Shown: one piece after another, positions 11,827 to 17,667 of the stretch
Layout of the letters: each line of letters opens with the position of its first letter
Numbering within the stretch: position 1 is the stretch's first letter
Assembly (NCBI GenBank): GCA_002773185.1
Contig: PFBU01000060.1
Location: 9,977 to 27,643, forward strand
Direction of reading: 5' to 3'
DNA: 17,667 bases
Source: Candidatus Magasanikbacteria bacterium CG10_big_fil_rev_8_21_14_0_10_36_16
GTDB taxonomy: Bacteria; Patescibacteriota; Patescibacteriia; Magasanikbacterales; UBA922
The notes under the pieces: model-generated
Database searches by the model: none
What the model saw: only the letters and a program-made list of their open reading frames with translations
Told to the model about the DNA's origin: nothing
Translations under genes and position numbers: made by a program

Positions 11827-13668
11827 CTATATTAATTTCTGAAAATCTCGCATTAACTCATTCACCCTGTCAACGTCCCCCTCACTTTCTGCCAAAGACA
11901 ATTCATTTTGGATTCTGTTTCTTTCTTGTTTCAACCATTCTTCTTTAATGGCTTTTGACAAATCTTGCAAATCTTTTTTGGCTTCATCTTCTGTAAATAC
12001 AAAAAAATCCTTCTCACCCTGCATTAGAAGAACATCGACGATATTTTCTTGATTTTCTTGTGAAAAGTAATCTCTGACATGTGTAATGTCATTATTTCTC
12101 TCATTATACATACTTTTTAGCTTTTCGTAAAGCTCATTGTATTTACCTGTGGACAAAGACAAATCTATAGAAAATAGACCAGTCACCACTTTGACAGAAT
12201 CCTTAAACCGCAAAAACAAAATTAAAAATGTTTTGACCAATCCATCCAGGCGACTTTCTGGCAAATTTATTACTTTTTTTTCTATATCTTTGTCAAAAAT
12301 TTTCTTTTCAATCAATGTTTTCTCTTCACTCTTGATACGAGTCAAATCATCACGCAAAACACTAATATCTACTCCCAGACGATGACCAAGCTCTTGTAAC
12401 CAATGATCACGCTCAACTGCATATGGAATATGTTGAATTTTGTCCAATAATTCCGAAGCAACTTGTTGTTTATCTTTTGGGTTATCTAAATTTTTATTGT
12501 TAAAGGCTCGTACAAAATACCAATTCATTACTTCACTAGCATTTTTGACAGCTTCAAACCAAACTTCTTTATTTTTTTTGATACACTCATCAGGATCTTT
12601 GCCAGCACCTTCAGGAATCTGAATAATCTTGACATCCATACCAGCAGACATAGCCAAACTTATTGTACGTCTAGCAGCCTTTTCCCCTGCCTCATCTGTA
12701 TCAAAAGCCATACTAACATTATTAGTATATCTCTTTAACAAACCGATTTGTTTTTTTTGTTTTTCAGCATCAGATTTATTAGAATCTAACTCCGCTGTAA
12801 CGGCTGTTCCTGAAAAAGCCACGACATTAGTCATTCCAACTTGATGACAAGCAATCACATCCATTTGTCCCTCAACAACTACAACAAAATTTTTTTCTTT
12901 GATAGTTTTTTTGGCTTTATTTAAAGCAAAAATCACAGAAGATTTATCAAAAAGTGGAGTCTGTGGAGTGTTGACATACTTACCACCACTTTTCTCTGTC
13001 TCGACCAAAATACGACCTGTGAAACCAACTACAGCATCATGTACATCCCAAATAGGAAACATAATGCGTCCGCGAAATCTGTCATAAAAACCTTGCATTG
13101 TCCTACCATTGAAATTATCTTTTTTTATGGTCAATCCAGAAACTACCAAATCATCTATAGCATGTCCTTTTTTCAATAAATATTGTGTCAGTAAATCCCA
13201 TTGTTCTGGTACAAAACCAATTTGCCAATTGTCAATTGTCTCTTGCATTAGTCCCCTTTTTTGTAAATATTCACGCGCACCTTCAGAGGTTGGCATTTTG
13301 AGCAGAAAATTATAAAAAAAGTTTACAGCATCTTTGTTGATATTTTTCAATCTATTTTTGAGACTACTTTCAGCTTCATTTTGAAAAATGTTGGTCAGCT
13401 GTACACCAGCTTTGTCAGCCAAATATTTGAGCGCTTCCCGAAATTCCATTCCTTCTATTTCTTCAACAAAAGTGAAGATATCACCACCCTTGGCACAACC
13501 AAAACAATGCCAATTCTGTCTTTCGCGATTGACCATAAATGACGGACTCTTTTCATGGTGAAAAGGACAAAGTCCTTTATGATTGACACCAGCTGGTTTG
13601 AGCTGGACGTATTCACCGATAAGGTCCACCACGTCTAATTTTTCTTTGATTAGATTTATGTCGGACAT
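11827..13668 (-). CDS. dnaG: DNA primase
   Basis: 613 aa. Makes RNA primers for lagging-strand synthesis at the replication fork together with DnaB helicase. The N-terminal zinc-binding CHC2 domain has C34, H37, C55 and C58 (GLCPFH, HCFGC). The RNA-polymerase core covers about 110-370, with the TOPRIM acidic motif EGQMD (266-270) and FDTDEAG (322-328; most DnaGs have FDGDxAG, so Asp/Thr order is slightly unusual). The C-terminal 200 residues are helical and poorly conserved in sequence, as expected for the helicase-interacting part. Ends with TAG, 59 nt before the rpoD ATG; likely cotranscribed from a promoter at 13789-13817. Start MSDINLIKEKLDVVDLIGEY is the typical DnaG N-terminus. Confidence 0.97.
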   Translation of the reverse strand: MSDINLIKEKLDVVDLIGEYVQLKPAGVNHKGLCPFHHEKSPSFMVNRERQNWHCFGCAKGGDIFTFVEEIEGMEFREALKYLADKAGVQLTNIFQNEAESSLKNRLKNINKDAVNFFYNFLLKMPTSEGAREYLQKRGLMQETIDNWQIGFVPEQWDLLTQYLLKKGHAIDDLVVSGLTIKKDNFNGRTMQGFYDRFRGRIMFPIWDVHDAVVGFTGRILVETEKSGGKYVNTPQTPLFDKSSVIFALNKAKKTIKEKNFVVVVEGQMDVIACHQVGMTNVVAFSGTAVTAELDSNKSDAEKQKKQIGLLKRYTNNVSMAFDTDEAGEKAARRTISLAMSAGMDVKIIQIPEGAGKDPDECIKKNKEVWFEAVKNASEVMNWYFVRAFNNKNLDNPKDKQQVASELLDKIQHIPYAVERDHWLQELGHRLGVDISVLRDDLTRIKSEEKTLIEKKIFDKDIEKKVINLPESRLDGLVKTFLILFLRFKDSVKVVTGLFSIDLSLSTGKYNELYEKLKSMYNERNNDITHVRDYFSQENQENIVDVLLMQGEKDFFVFTEDEAKKDLQDLSKAIKEEWLKQERNRIQNELSLAESEGDVDRVNELMRDFQKLI

Positions 13669-13788
13669 AGTAAGTTCATCCCGAGCTGAAAATACAGTGA
13701 GGGATCTTTCTTAAGATTATTTGTTTTAATTAGTAATACCTTCAATTGATTCTACAAGTCTCCAATAAAAAAACAATATCACAACCTA

Positions 13789-13817
13789 ATCTTATGCTAT
13801 TTGGAGAGAAAAATCAA
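13789..13817 (-). promoter_or_regulatory. Candidate promoter for dnaG-rpoD
   Basis: On the minus strand: -35 TTGATT (13817-13812), 17-bp spacer, -10 TAAGAT (13794-13789). Start near 13782 would leave a 5' UTR of about 113 nt. In the 249-nt gap I see no other strong element apart from the pyrH terminator at 13875. Confidence 0.4.
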
Positions 13818-13874
13818 GTTTTGTTTGGAGTATGGCTTACAGACAACAGACTATAGAAAAATTGGTAACGTCTC

Positions 13875-13903
13875 AAAAAAAAGACAGCCTATTTTAGGCT
13901 GTC
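13875..13903 (-). terminator. Terminator of pyrH
   Basis: 9-bp stem GACAGCCTA (13883-13891)/TAGGCTGTC (13895-13903), 3-nt loop, followed on the minus strand by eight T (13882-13875). It begins 15 nt after the pyrH stop. Confidence 0.85.
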
Positions 13904-13917
13904 CTTTAAAATTCGTG

Positions 13918-14622
13918 TCAATTCATGTCTGAAATTCGTGTTCCCTTAAATTTTTTACCACTCAAAGCCTTCTTCACTTCCAACAAATTAGTCCCTTGCA
14001 AAATACTTACTTTCAACTTCATTTTTTCAGCCAGTTTACTAGCTACAGGATCAAAAGGCGCACTTTTGCCAGGTTGCCAAACATCCCCAACTATTTCTTT
14101 GCGAAATGTTTTCCAATCAATTTGTTCAATTATTTTTGCCTCAGTAAATTCTCTAGGATCTTTGTCATAAACATATTCAATATTTGATAAATTGAACATT
14201 TCCTTGACACTATAAGTTTTAGCAAGAAGTACTGCGTCATAGTCCGTACTACAACCAGGTTTGTAACCAGCAGCCACAATGATAGCCTTGTTTGTTTTTA
14301 ATTTTTTAGTTGGATTGGTAATGACTTCTTTGTGAGCAAATTCGCCAAACATTAGTCTCACAAAATTAGCATTGATAATAGTTGCGCCAATTCCCATCCA
14401 GTCCAAGTCCACGTCTTTCAATTTTATAGTTTCTTTCAAAGCATCTTGATAAAATCTAGCAGTACTGCCTCCACCAATAATCAAAATAAATTTTTGCCCT
14501 TTTTTCACTTCATCCAAAATAGTCTGACGAAACTTCTTCAAAAAACTAATATCAAAACCAGTTTTAGGAATAATGATAGAGCCACCGACTGAAATTATTT
14601 TTATATTATTTTTATTAACCAT
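13918..14622 (-). CDS. pyrH: UMP kinase, archaeal type
   Basis: 234-aa amino-acid-kinase-fold enzyme that phosphorylates UMP to UDP with ATP, in pyrimidine nucleotide synthesis. Visible: N-terminal SVGGSIIIP (11-19), the nucleotide-binding GGGSTARFY (50-58), DWMGIGATIINANFVRL (74-90), GYKPGCSTDYDAVLLA (119-134), and N-x-YVYDKDP (147-156). The SVGGS start and GGGSTAR with DWMGIGAT pattern match the archaeal form of the enzyme; bacterial PyrH has KLSGE and GGGNIFRG. Presence in a bacterium fits the CPR, where archaeal-like versions of this enzyme are known to me. The stop is TGA. Upstream, a strong hairpin (14637-14666) ends only about 15 nt before its ATG. Confidence 0.92.
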   Translation of the reverse strand: MVNKNNIKIISVGGSIIIPKTGFDISFLKKFRQTILDEVKKGQKFILIIGGGSTARFYQDALKETIKLKDVDLDWMGIGATIINANFVRLMFGEFAHKEVITNPTKKLKTNKAIIVAAGYKPGCSTDYDAVLLAKTYSVKEMFNLSNIEYVYDKDPREFTEAKIIEQIDWKTFRKEIVGDVWQPGKSAPFDPVASKLAEKMKLKVSILQGTNLLEVKKALSGKKFKGTRISDMN

Positions 14623-14636
14623 AACTTTTTTTATTT

Positions 14637-14666
14637 AAAAAAATACTGAAGTAAATTCAGTATTTT
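14637..14666 (-). terminator. Hairpin terminator/attenuator just before pyrH
   Basis: Perfect 11-bp stem AAAATACTGAA (14640-14650)/TTCAGTATTTT (14656-14666), 5-nt loop, followed on the minus strand by seven T (14643-14637). It ends the holin-like transcript, but lies in the 53-nt gap to the pyrH ATG with no room for a separate pyrH promoter downstream of it. pyrH must be expressed by read-through or from a promoter inside the upstream gene. Confidence 0.65.
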
Positions 14667-14674
14667 GAAATTAT

Positions 14675-15019
14675 TTAACTTTCTTTTTTCAAAAGTATAT
14701 TGATTGCAAAACTCAAGATTGAAAACAATATTGAAGCAAAAAATGCTGTACCAAAACTTTCAACACTAAAACCTTTGACAATAGTTGCAACAAACCAAAA
14801 CAAAAAAGCATTGATAACAAAAGTAAACATTCCAAGTGTCAAAATATTTACTGGCAAAGATAAAATGAATATAATCGGTCTGATAAGCGCATTGACTAAC
14901 CCCAAAACTAAAACTGTAATCAAAGCTGAATAAAGTCCACCAAGTGCCATACCAGGCAAATAATTGGCGATAAGTAATAAAGCCACAGCATTTAAAAACC
15001 AACGAATGATTATTTTCAT
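14675..15019 (-). CDS. 4-TM membrane protein, phage-holin-4-2 family (PF04020-like)
   Basis: 114-aa integral membrane protein with four predicted helices (about 8-23, 29-52, 57-80, 90-110). The signature of the YvlD/phage-holin-4-2 family is visible: RPIIFILSLPVNILTLGMF (47-65) followed by VINAFLF (68-74). Function in bacteria is not established; the holin name is a family label and nothing phage-like surrounds it. Ends in a KKES tail. It lies 53 nt upstream of pyrH on the same strand, with a terminator-like hairpin between. Upstream is a candidate leader RNA with its own terminator (15075-15109), so expression may be attenuated. Confidence 0.88.
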   Translation of the reverse strand: MKIIIRWFLNAVALLLIANYLPGMALGGLYSALITVLVLGLVNALIRPIIFILSLPVNILTLGMFTFVINAFLFWFVATIVKGFSVESFGTAFFASILFSILSFAINILLKKES

Positions 15020-15074
15020 AAAATATTATTAATAAATTATCTTTTATATTATACCCAAAAAATACAATAAAATC

Positions 15075-15109
15075 AAATAAAAAAACAGCTTCTTCTTAAA
15101 ACTGTTTTT
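15075..15109 (-). terminator. Terminator ending the minus-strand leader RNA
   Basis: 8-bp stem AAAAACAG (15081-15088)/CTGTTTTT (15102-15109), 13-nt loop, followed on the minus strand by TTTTTTTATTTG. It stands 56 nt before the ATG of the holin-like gene at 15019. Confidence 0.65.
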
Positions 15110-15244
15110 GAATATTGAGATGGGAGTGCAGAGTCTATTGGACAAAGCCCTCAAGTATAAGTGTGCAAAAAAGGATTTACCCTCCAAAAAAATCCTTTTC
15201 CAACAAATTCAGGTAAAATCACGGACCTAATTGCAGGAGACACA
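15075..15244 (-). ncRNA. Candidate leader RNA or small RNA upstream of the holin-like gene
   Basis: About 170 nt between a good minus-strand promoter (15251-15279) and a good terminator (15075-15109), with no open frame of note. Visible helices on the minus strand: AAAGGATTT with AAATCCTTT (9 bp, loop of 11) around 15172-15200, enclosed by TTGGA/TCCAA (about 15207-15203 with 15144-15140), and AGGT/ACCT near the 5' end. It could be a cis-regulatory leader that terminates early before the PF04020 gene, or an independent small RNA. I do not recognise a riboswitch consensus. Confidence 0.45.
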
Positions 15245-15250
15245 AGTAAA

Positions 15251-15279
15251 TAATTATCATATTTTAGCCATTTTGTCAA
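15251..15279 (-). promoter_or_regulatory. Minus-strand promoter of the leader RNA
   Basis: Perfect -35 TTGACA (15279-15274), 17-bp spacer, -10 TAATTA (15256-15251). Predicted start near 15244. It faces a second promoter on the plus strand. Confidence 0.5.
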
Positions 15280-15298
15280 GATAAAAACTTGACAAAAC

Positions 15299-15327
15299 TT
15301 GACAAAAGTACAAAAAGATGGCCTAAT
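15299..15327 (+). promoter_or_regulatory. Plus-strand promoter of the RNA at 15331
   Basis: Perfect -35 TTGACA (15299-15304), 17-bp spacer, -10 CCTAAT (15322-15327; TAATAA at 15324-15329 is an alternative with 19 bp). CTTGACAAAA is present in two exact tandem copies (15288-15297, 15298-15307), and TTTTGTCAAG (15271-15280) is their inverted copy, so three -35-like boxes cluster between divergent transcripts. Confidence 0.45.
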
Positions 15328-15330
15328 AAA

Positions 15331-15517
15331 ATTGTGTCTGCTCGAGCCGTACAGCACCACGCCCCTCCCCGGGTATGGATATGTCTGTACGGCTCAACTC
15401 ACAATCTGTGCGTTTGGTCTTGAGACTCTTTTTTCCTTTGGAAAAATTGAGACTCGACCAAACGCGCCAACAATCTCTCTAAAAAATATAATTCCTCAAC
15501 TAAGGATTTTTTTATTT
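15331..15517 (+). ncRNA. Putative structured noncoding RNA upstream of cysS, family not recognised
   Basis: GC-rich segment (about 56% over 15331-15410) in A+T-rich DNA. First domain: ATTGTG (15331-15336)/CACAAT (15400-15405), an asymmetric internal loop, then a perfect 11-bp helix GAGCCGTACAG (15344-15354)/CTGTACGGCTC (15385-15395) capped by a 30-nt C/G-rich loop. Second domain: a nearly continuous hairpin of about 24 bp from GCGTTTGGTC (15410-15419)/GACCAAACGC (15456-15465) through two identical GAGACTC copies (15422-15428, 15449-15455) that pair with each other around one A-A mismatch, to TTTTTCC/GGAAAAA. A weak hairpin with T-run follows. cysS has its own promoter after that (15516-15544), which argues for an independent RNA instead of a cysS leader. 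No T-box sequence (GGTGG...ACC) is present. Confidence 0.6.
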
Positions 15518-15518
15518 T
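15493..15518 (+). terminator. Weak terminator after the RNA at 15331
   Basis: Short stem TCCT (15493-15496)/AGGA (15503-15506) followed by TTTTTTTATTTT. The stem is weak; the strong hairpin at 15410-15465 just upstream may contribute. Confidence 0.35.
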
Positions 15519-15544
15519 ACAAAACATCCATTCTAATCTATAAT
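15516..15544 (+). promoter_or_regulatory. cysS promoter
   Basis: -35 TTTACA (15516-15521), 17-bp spacer, consensus -10 TATAAT (15539-15544). Start near 15551, about 27 nt before the cysS ATG. The best sigma-70 promoter in the window. Confidence 0.65.
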
Positions 15545-15577
15545 AAATCAACTTAGCCTTTTAATCCTTTATAGCCT

Positions 15578-16945
15578 ATGCTCAAAATCTACAATACCCT
15601 CACCAAAAAAACCGAGGAATTCAAATCAATCACAGACAGAAAAGTAGATCTCTACACTTGTGGTCCGACTGTTTACCATTATGCCCACATTGGCAATCTC
15701 CGTACTTTTGTTTTTGAAGACATTTTGAAACGTGTTTTAGAATATAACAATTATCAAGTAAATCATGTCATGAATATTACTGACGTCGGACATCTGACTG
15801 ACGATGCTGATAATGGCGAAGACAAAATGGAAAAAGGTTCCAAACGTGAAGGCAAAACTGCTTGGGAAATTGCAAAATTCTATACAGAGGCTTTTCAAAA
15901 AAATTTAAAAGAATTGAATATTGAATCCCCTACCACTTGGTGCAAAGCCACAGATAATATTCCTGAACAAATAGCCTTAGTCCAAACTTTGATTGACAAA
16001 GGTTTTACCTACAAAACAAATGACGGTATTTATTTTGACACAACAAAACTATCTGACTATGGCAAACTTGCCAATTTAGCAAACCAAGAATTGGAAGCTG
16101 GTGCTAGAGTAGATATGGGTGAAAAGAAAAATCCCCACGACTTTGCTCTTTGGAAGTTTTCAAACTCAAACGAACAAAGACAAATGGAATGGGAGGCTTT
16201 TGGCAAAAAAGGTTTTCCTGGTTGGCATATTGAGTGTTCAGCTATGAGTAGCAAATACTTAGGGCATCATTTTGATATTCATTGTGGCGGAATTGATTTG
16301 ATTCCAGTACACCATACCAACGAAATTGCTCAATCAGAAGCTGCTTTTGATGAAAAACCTTGGGTGAACTATTGGATGCATGGAGAATTCATTGTTTTGA
16401 AAAATGATGAAAAAATGAGTAAATCAGGTGATAATTCTGTGACATTGGACACTATTACAGAAAAAGGTCTTAGTCCACTCGCCTATCGTTTTTTCTTACT
16501 TCAAACTCATTATCGTAAACAATTGAATTTTTCTTGGGAAGCACTTGAAGCTACACAAAGCGGTTTAGAAAATTTACGTGAAAAAGTACTGAAACTCAAA
16601 AATGTAGACAAAAAGAACGATACTACCAAACTAAAAGCAGAATTTTTAGAAAAAATTAATGATGATTTAAATACGCCAAGTGCTTTGGCTTTAGTTTTTG
16701 ATTCTTTAAAAAATGAAGAGATTGATTATGAAACAGTTTTGCAATTTGATAAAATTTTAGGATTAGAACTAGATAAAATTACCAAGACACAAGTTGAAGT
16801 ACCAACAGATGTCCAAAAACTTTTAGATGAAAGAAAACAAGCCCGTAAAAACAAAAATTGGTCAGAAAGTGATAGACTTCGTGATGAAATAAAAGCATTA
16901 GGTTACACAGTTGAAGATACATCCAAAGGACAAAAAATTACTTAG
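15578..16945 (+). CDS. cysS: Cysteine--tRNA ligase
   Basis: 455-aa class I aminoacyl-tRNA synthetase that charges tRNA-Cys with cysteine using ATP; full length (E. coli enzyme 461). HIGH motif as HIGN (37-40) in CGPTVYHYAHIGNLRTFVF, KMSKS loop EKMSKSGDN (278-286). Catalytic zinc ligands are all present: C28, C220 (WHIECSAMS), H245 and E249 (PVHHTNE), equivalent to C28, C209, H234 and E238 of E. coli. The C-terminal DALR/anticodon-binding region ends with the family-typical RKQARKNKNWSESDRLRDEI segment. It stands alone with its own promoter and terminator. Stop TAG. No Shine-Dalgarno before the ATG. Confidence 0.97.
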   Translation: MLKIYNTLTKKTEEFKSITDRKVDLYTCGPTVYHYAHIGNLRTFVFEDILKRVLEYNNYQVNHVMNITDVGHLTDDADNGEDKMEKGSKREGKTAWEIAKFYTEAFQKNLKELNIESPTTWCKATDNIPEQIALVQTLIDKGFTYKTNDGIYFDTTKLSDYGKLANLANQELEAGARVDMGEKKNPHDFALWKFSNSNEQRQMEWEAFGKKGFPGWHIECSAMSSKYLGHHFDIHCGGIDLIPVHHTNEIAQSEAAFDEKPWVNYWMHGEFIVLKNDEKMSKSGDNSVTLDTITEKGLSPLAYRFFLLQTHYRKQLNFSWEALEATQSGLENLREKVLKLKNVDKKNDTTKLKAEFLEKINDDLNTPSALALVFDSLKNEEIDYETVLQFDKILGLELDKITKTQVEVPTDVQKLLDERKQARKNKNWSESDRLRDEIKALGYTVEDTSKGQKIT

Positions 16946-16971
16946 ACACAAAGTTAGTCACAACTTATACC

Positions 16972-17010
16972 AAAGAGCTGTTTGAAAAATAGCTCTTTTT
17001 TGTTTTTTTT
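16972..17010 (+). terminator. Terminator of cysS
   Basis: 8-bp stem AAAGAGCT (16972-16979)/AGCTCTTT (16991-16998), 11-nt loop, followed by TTTG and eight T. Confidence 0.8.
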
Positions 17011-17018
17011 GCTATAAT
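17010..17018 (+). promoter_or_regulatory. Extended -10 promoter of the last gene
   Basis: TGCTATAAT: TGn plus consensus TATAAT (17013-17018), directly after the cysS terminator T-run. No clear -35. Predicted start near 17025, about 24 nt before the ATG. A weak AGG at 17037-17039 could be a Shine-Dalgarno. Confidence 0.5.
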
Positions 17019-17048
17019 ATGTACATAAAAATTTTTAGGTAATTATAT

Positions 17049-17642
17049 ATGGTATTAGATAACAAAAAAATTCCTCAAGAAAAAAATAAAATTGATACAA
17101 ATTTTCCAAACAAACAAGAAACAAATATCCAATCTGAAAATCAGCAATCACAGCTTGACTATGTTGGTTTTCGTCCAGAAGTAATTCCAACAGAAACAAT
17201 ACAAAATCCAGAACAACAAAATACAGTCAATACCGAACAAATCAAAGACGAAAGACATATTGAAATAGAAAAAAATTTGGACAGCAGAATACAAACATTG
17301 AAAAAGAAGCTCAAACAAAGCAAGAAAAAAAATATCCAGATACCTATTGTCAAAGATGAGATAAACCTAAAAATAGAAAAAATAATGGAAGATGGCTTGG
17401 AAGACGCTTACAAAGAACTCACTACTATCCAACAACAAGAATTCAAAATCAAAGGCGAGGAAACTGCTTGGAAAATACGCCAAGTACTCAAAAAAACAAA
17501 AGTAAAAATAAAAGAAATTTTCAAATTATTGTTAGAATGGTTAAAGATGTTGCCTGGTATCAACAAATTTTTCTTGGAACAAGAAGCCAAGATAAAAGCC
17601 GACAAAATAATAAGTCTAAACAAATTCACAAACAACAAATAA
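17049..17642 (+). CDS. Protein of unknown function, helical, basic C-terminus
   Basis: 197 aa, no family name recognised. Residues 1-65 are Gln/Asn/Glu/Pro-rich and look disordered; 66-95 are a charged helix (LDSRIQTLKKKLKQSKKK); 96-190 form the part that looks conserved: IPIVKDEINLKIEKIMEDGLEDAY (split: IPIVKDEINLKIEK, IMEDGLEDAY), FKIKGEETAWKIRQVL, KVKIKEIFKLLLEWLKMLPGI, FFLEQEAKIKADKII. The hydrophobic stretch EIFKLLLEWLKMLPGI (156-171) is amphipathic and too short and charged-flanked for a sure membrane helix. No signal peptide, no Cys, no catalytic motif. From memory, similar short proteins occur in many CPR genomes. Own promoter; monocistronic as far as visible; no terminator is seen in the last 25 bases of the window. 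Confidence 0.7.
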   Translation: MVLDNKKIPQEKNKIDTNFPNKQETNIQSENQQSQLDYVGFRPEVIPTETIQNPEQQNTVNTEQIKDERHIEIEKNLDSRIQTLKKKLKQSKKKNIQIPIVKDEINLKIEKIMEDGLEDAYKELTTIQQQEFKIKGEETAWKIRQVLKKTKVKIKEIFKLLLEWLKMLPGINKFFLEQEAKIKADKIISLNKFTNNK

Positions 17643-17667
17643 ACTATGTATTTTTTTGTTCTACAAT

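Noticed and set aside
14675..15019. Prophage remnant because of the holin-like family name
   Set aside because: PF04020-type proteins are widespread chromosomal membrane proteins; no lysin, integrase or structural phage gene is near.
15331..15577. T-box riboswitch controlling cysS
   Set aside because: No T-box consensus or antiterminator is visible, and cysS has its own consensus promoter downstream of the hairpins.

Overview
The window looks like a piece of a Patescibacteria (Candidate Phyla Radiation, CPR) chromosome. Reasons: A+T-rich DNA, standard stop use (TAA, TAG and TGA all end genes), almost no Shine-Dalgarno sequences, a Mur ligase lacking the usual N-terminal domain, an archaeal-type UMP kinase, a Lys-rich N-terminal extension on the primary sigma factor, and several small proteins of the kind seen in CPR genomes. 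I cannot assign a phylum within CPR. No phage, insertion sequence or CRISPR array is visible.

Layout. 1-510 (-): 5' part of a MurE-like Mur ligase cut by the window edge. 511-923: a nested palindrome, then a strongly structured, GC-rich, promoter- and terminator-flanked orphan RNA (708-926, +). 924-4185 (-): P-type cation ATPase followed by a translin-family protein, as an operon. 4255-4327 (+): tRNA-Lys(UUU). 4328-4666: terminators and a possible small folded RNA. 4667-5332 (-): secreted two-repeat protein. 5474-6947 (-): ECF-type sigma factor plus a three-TM protein that is probably its anti-sigma partner. 7070-7146: mirror-image array of 8-bp units. 7198-7830 (+): DUF1653-Nudix fusion. 7906-8685 (-): membrane-anchored DsbA-like thiol oxidoreductase, divergent from 8930-9514 (+) AhpC-type peroxiredoxin and 9702-10286 (+) Fe-type superoxide dismutase. 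10379-13668 (-): dnaG-rpoD. 13918-15019 (-): archaeal-type pyrH and a 4-TM holin-like (PF04020) protein. 15075-15517: two divergent candidate RNAs fired from one compact TTGACA-rich promoter region. 15578-16945 (+): cysS. 17049-17642 (+): conserved-looking protein of unknown function.

How it fits together. The core is housekeeping (primase, sigma-70, UMP kinase, Cys-tRNA synthetase, tRNA-Lys, wall synthesis). The accessory theme is the envelope and redox stress: an ECF sigma/anti-sigma pair, exported thiol oxidoreductase, peroxiredoxin, superoxide dismutase, Nudix hydrolase and a cation pump. This implies a small cell that meets oxygen.

The least explained and most interesting signals are noncoding: the orphan RNA at 708-926, the RNA candidate at 15331-15517 upstream of (but transcriptionally separable from) cysS, and the divergent leader RNA at 15075-15244. 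Structures and promoters were read by eye; none has been folded or searched against databases.
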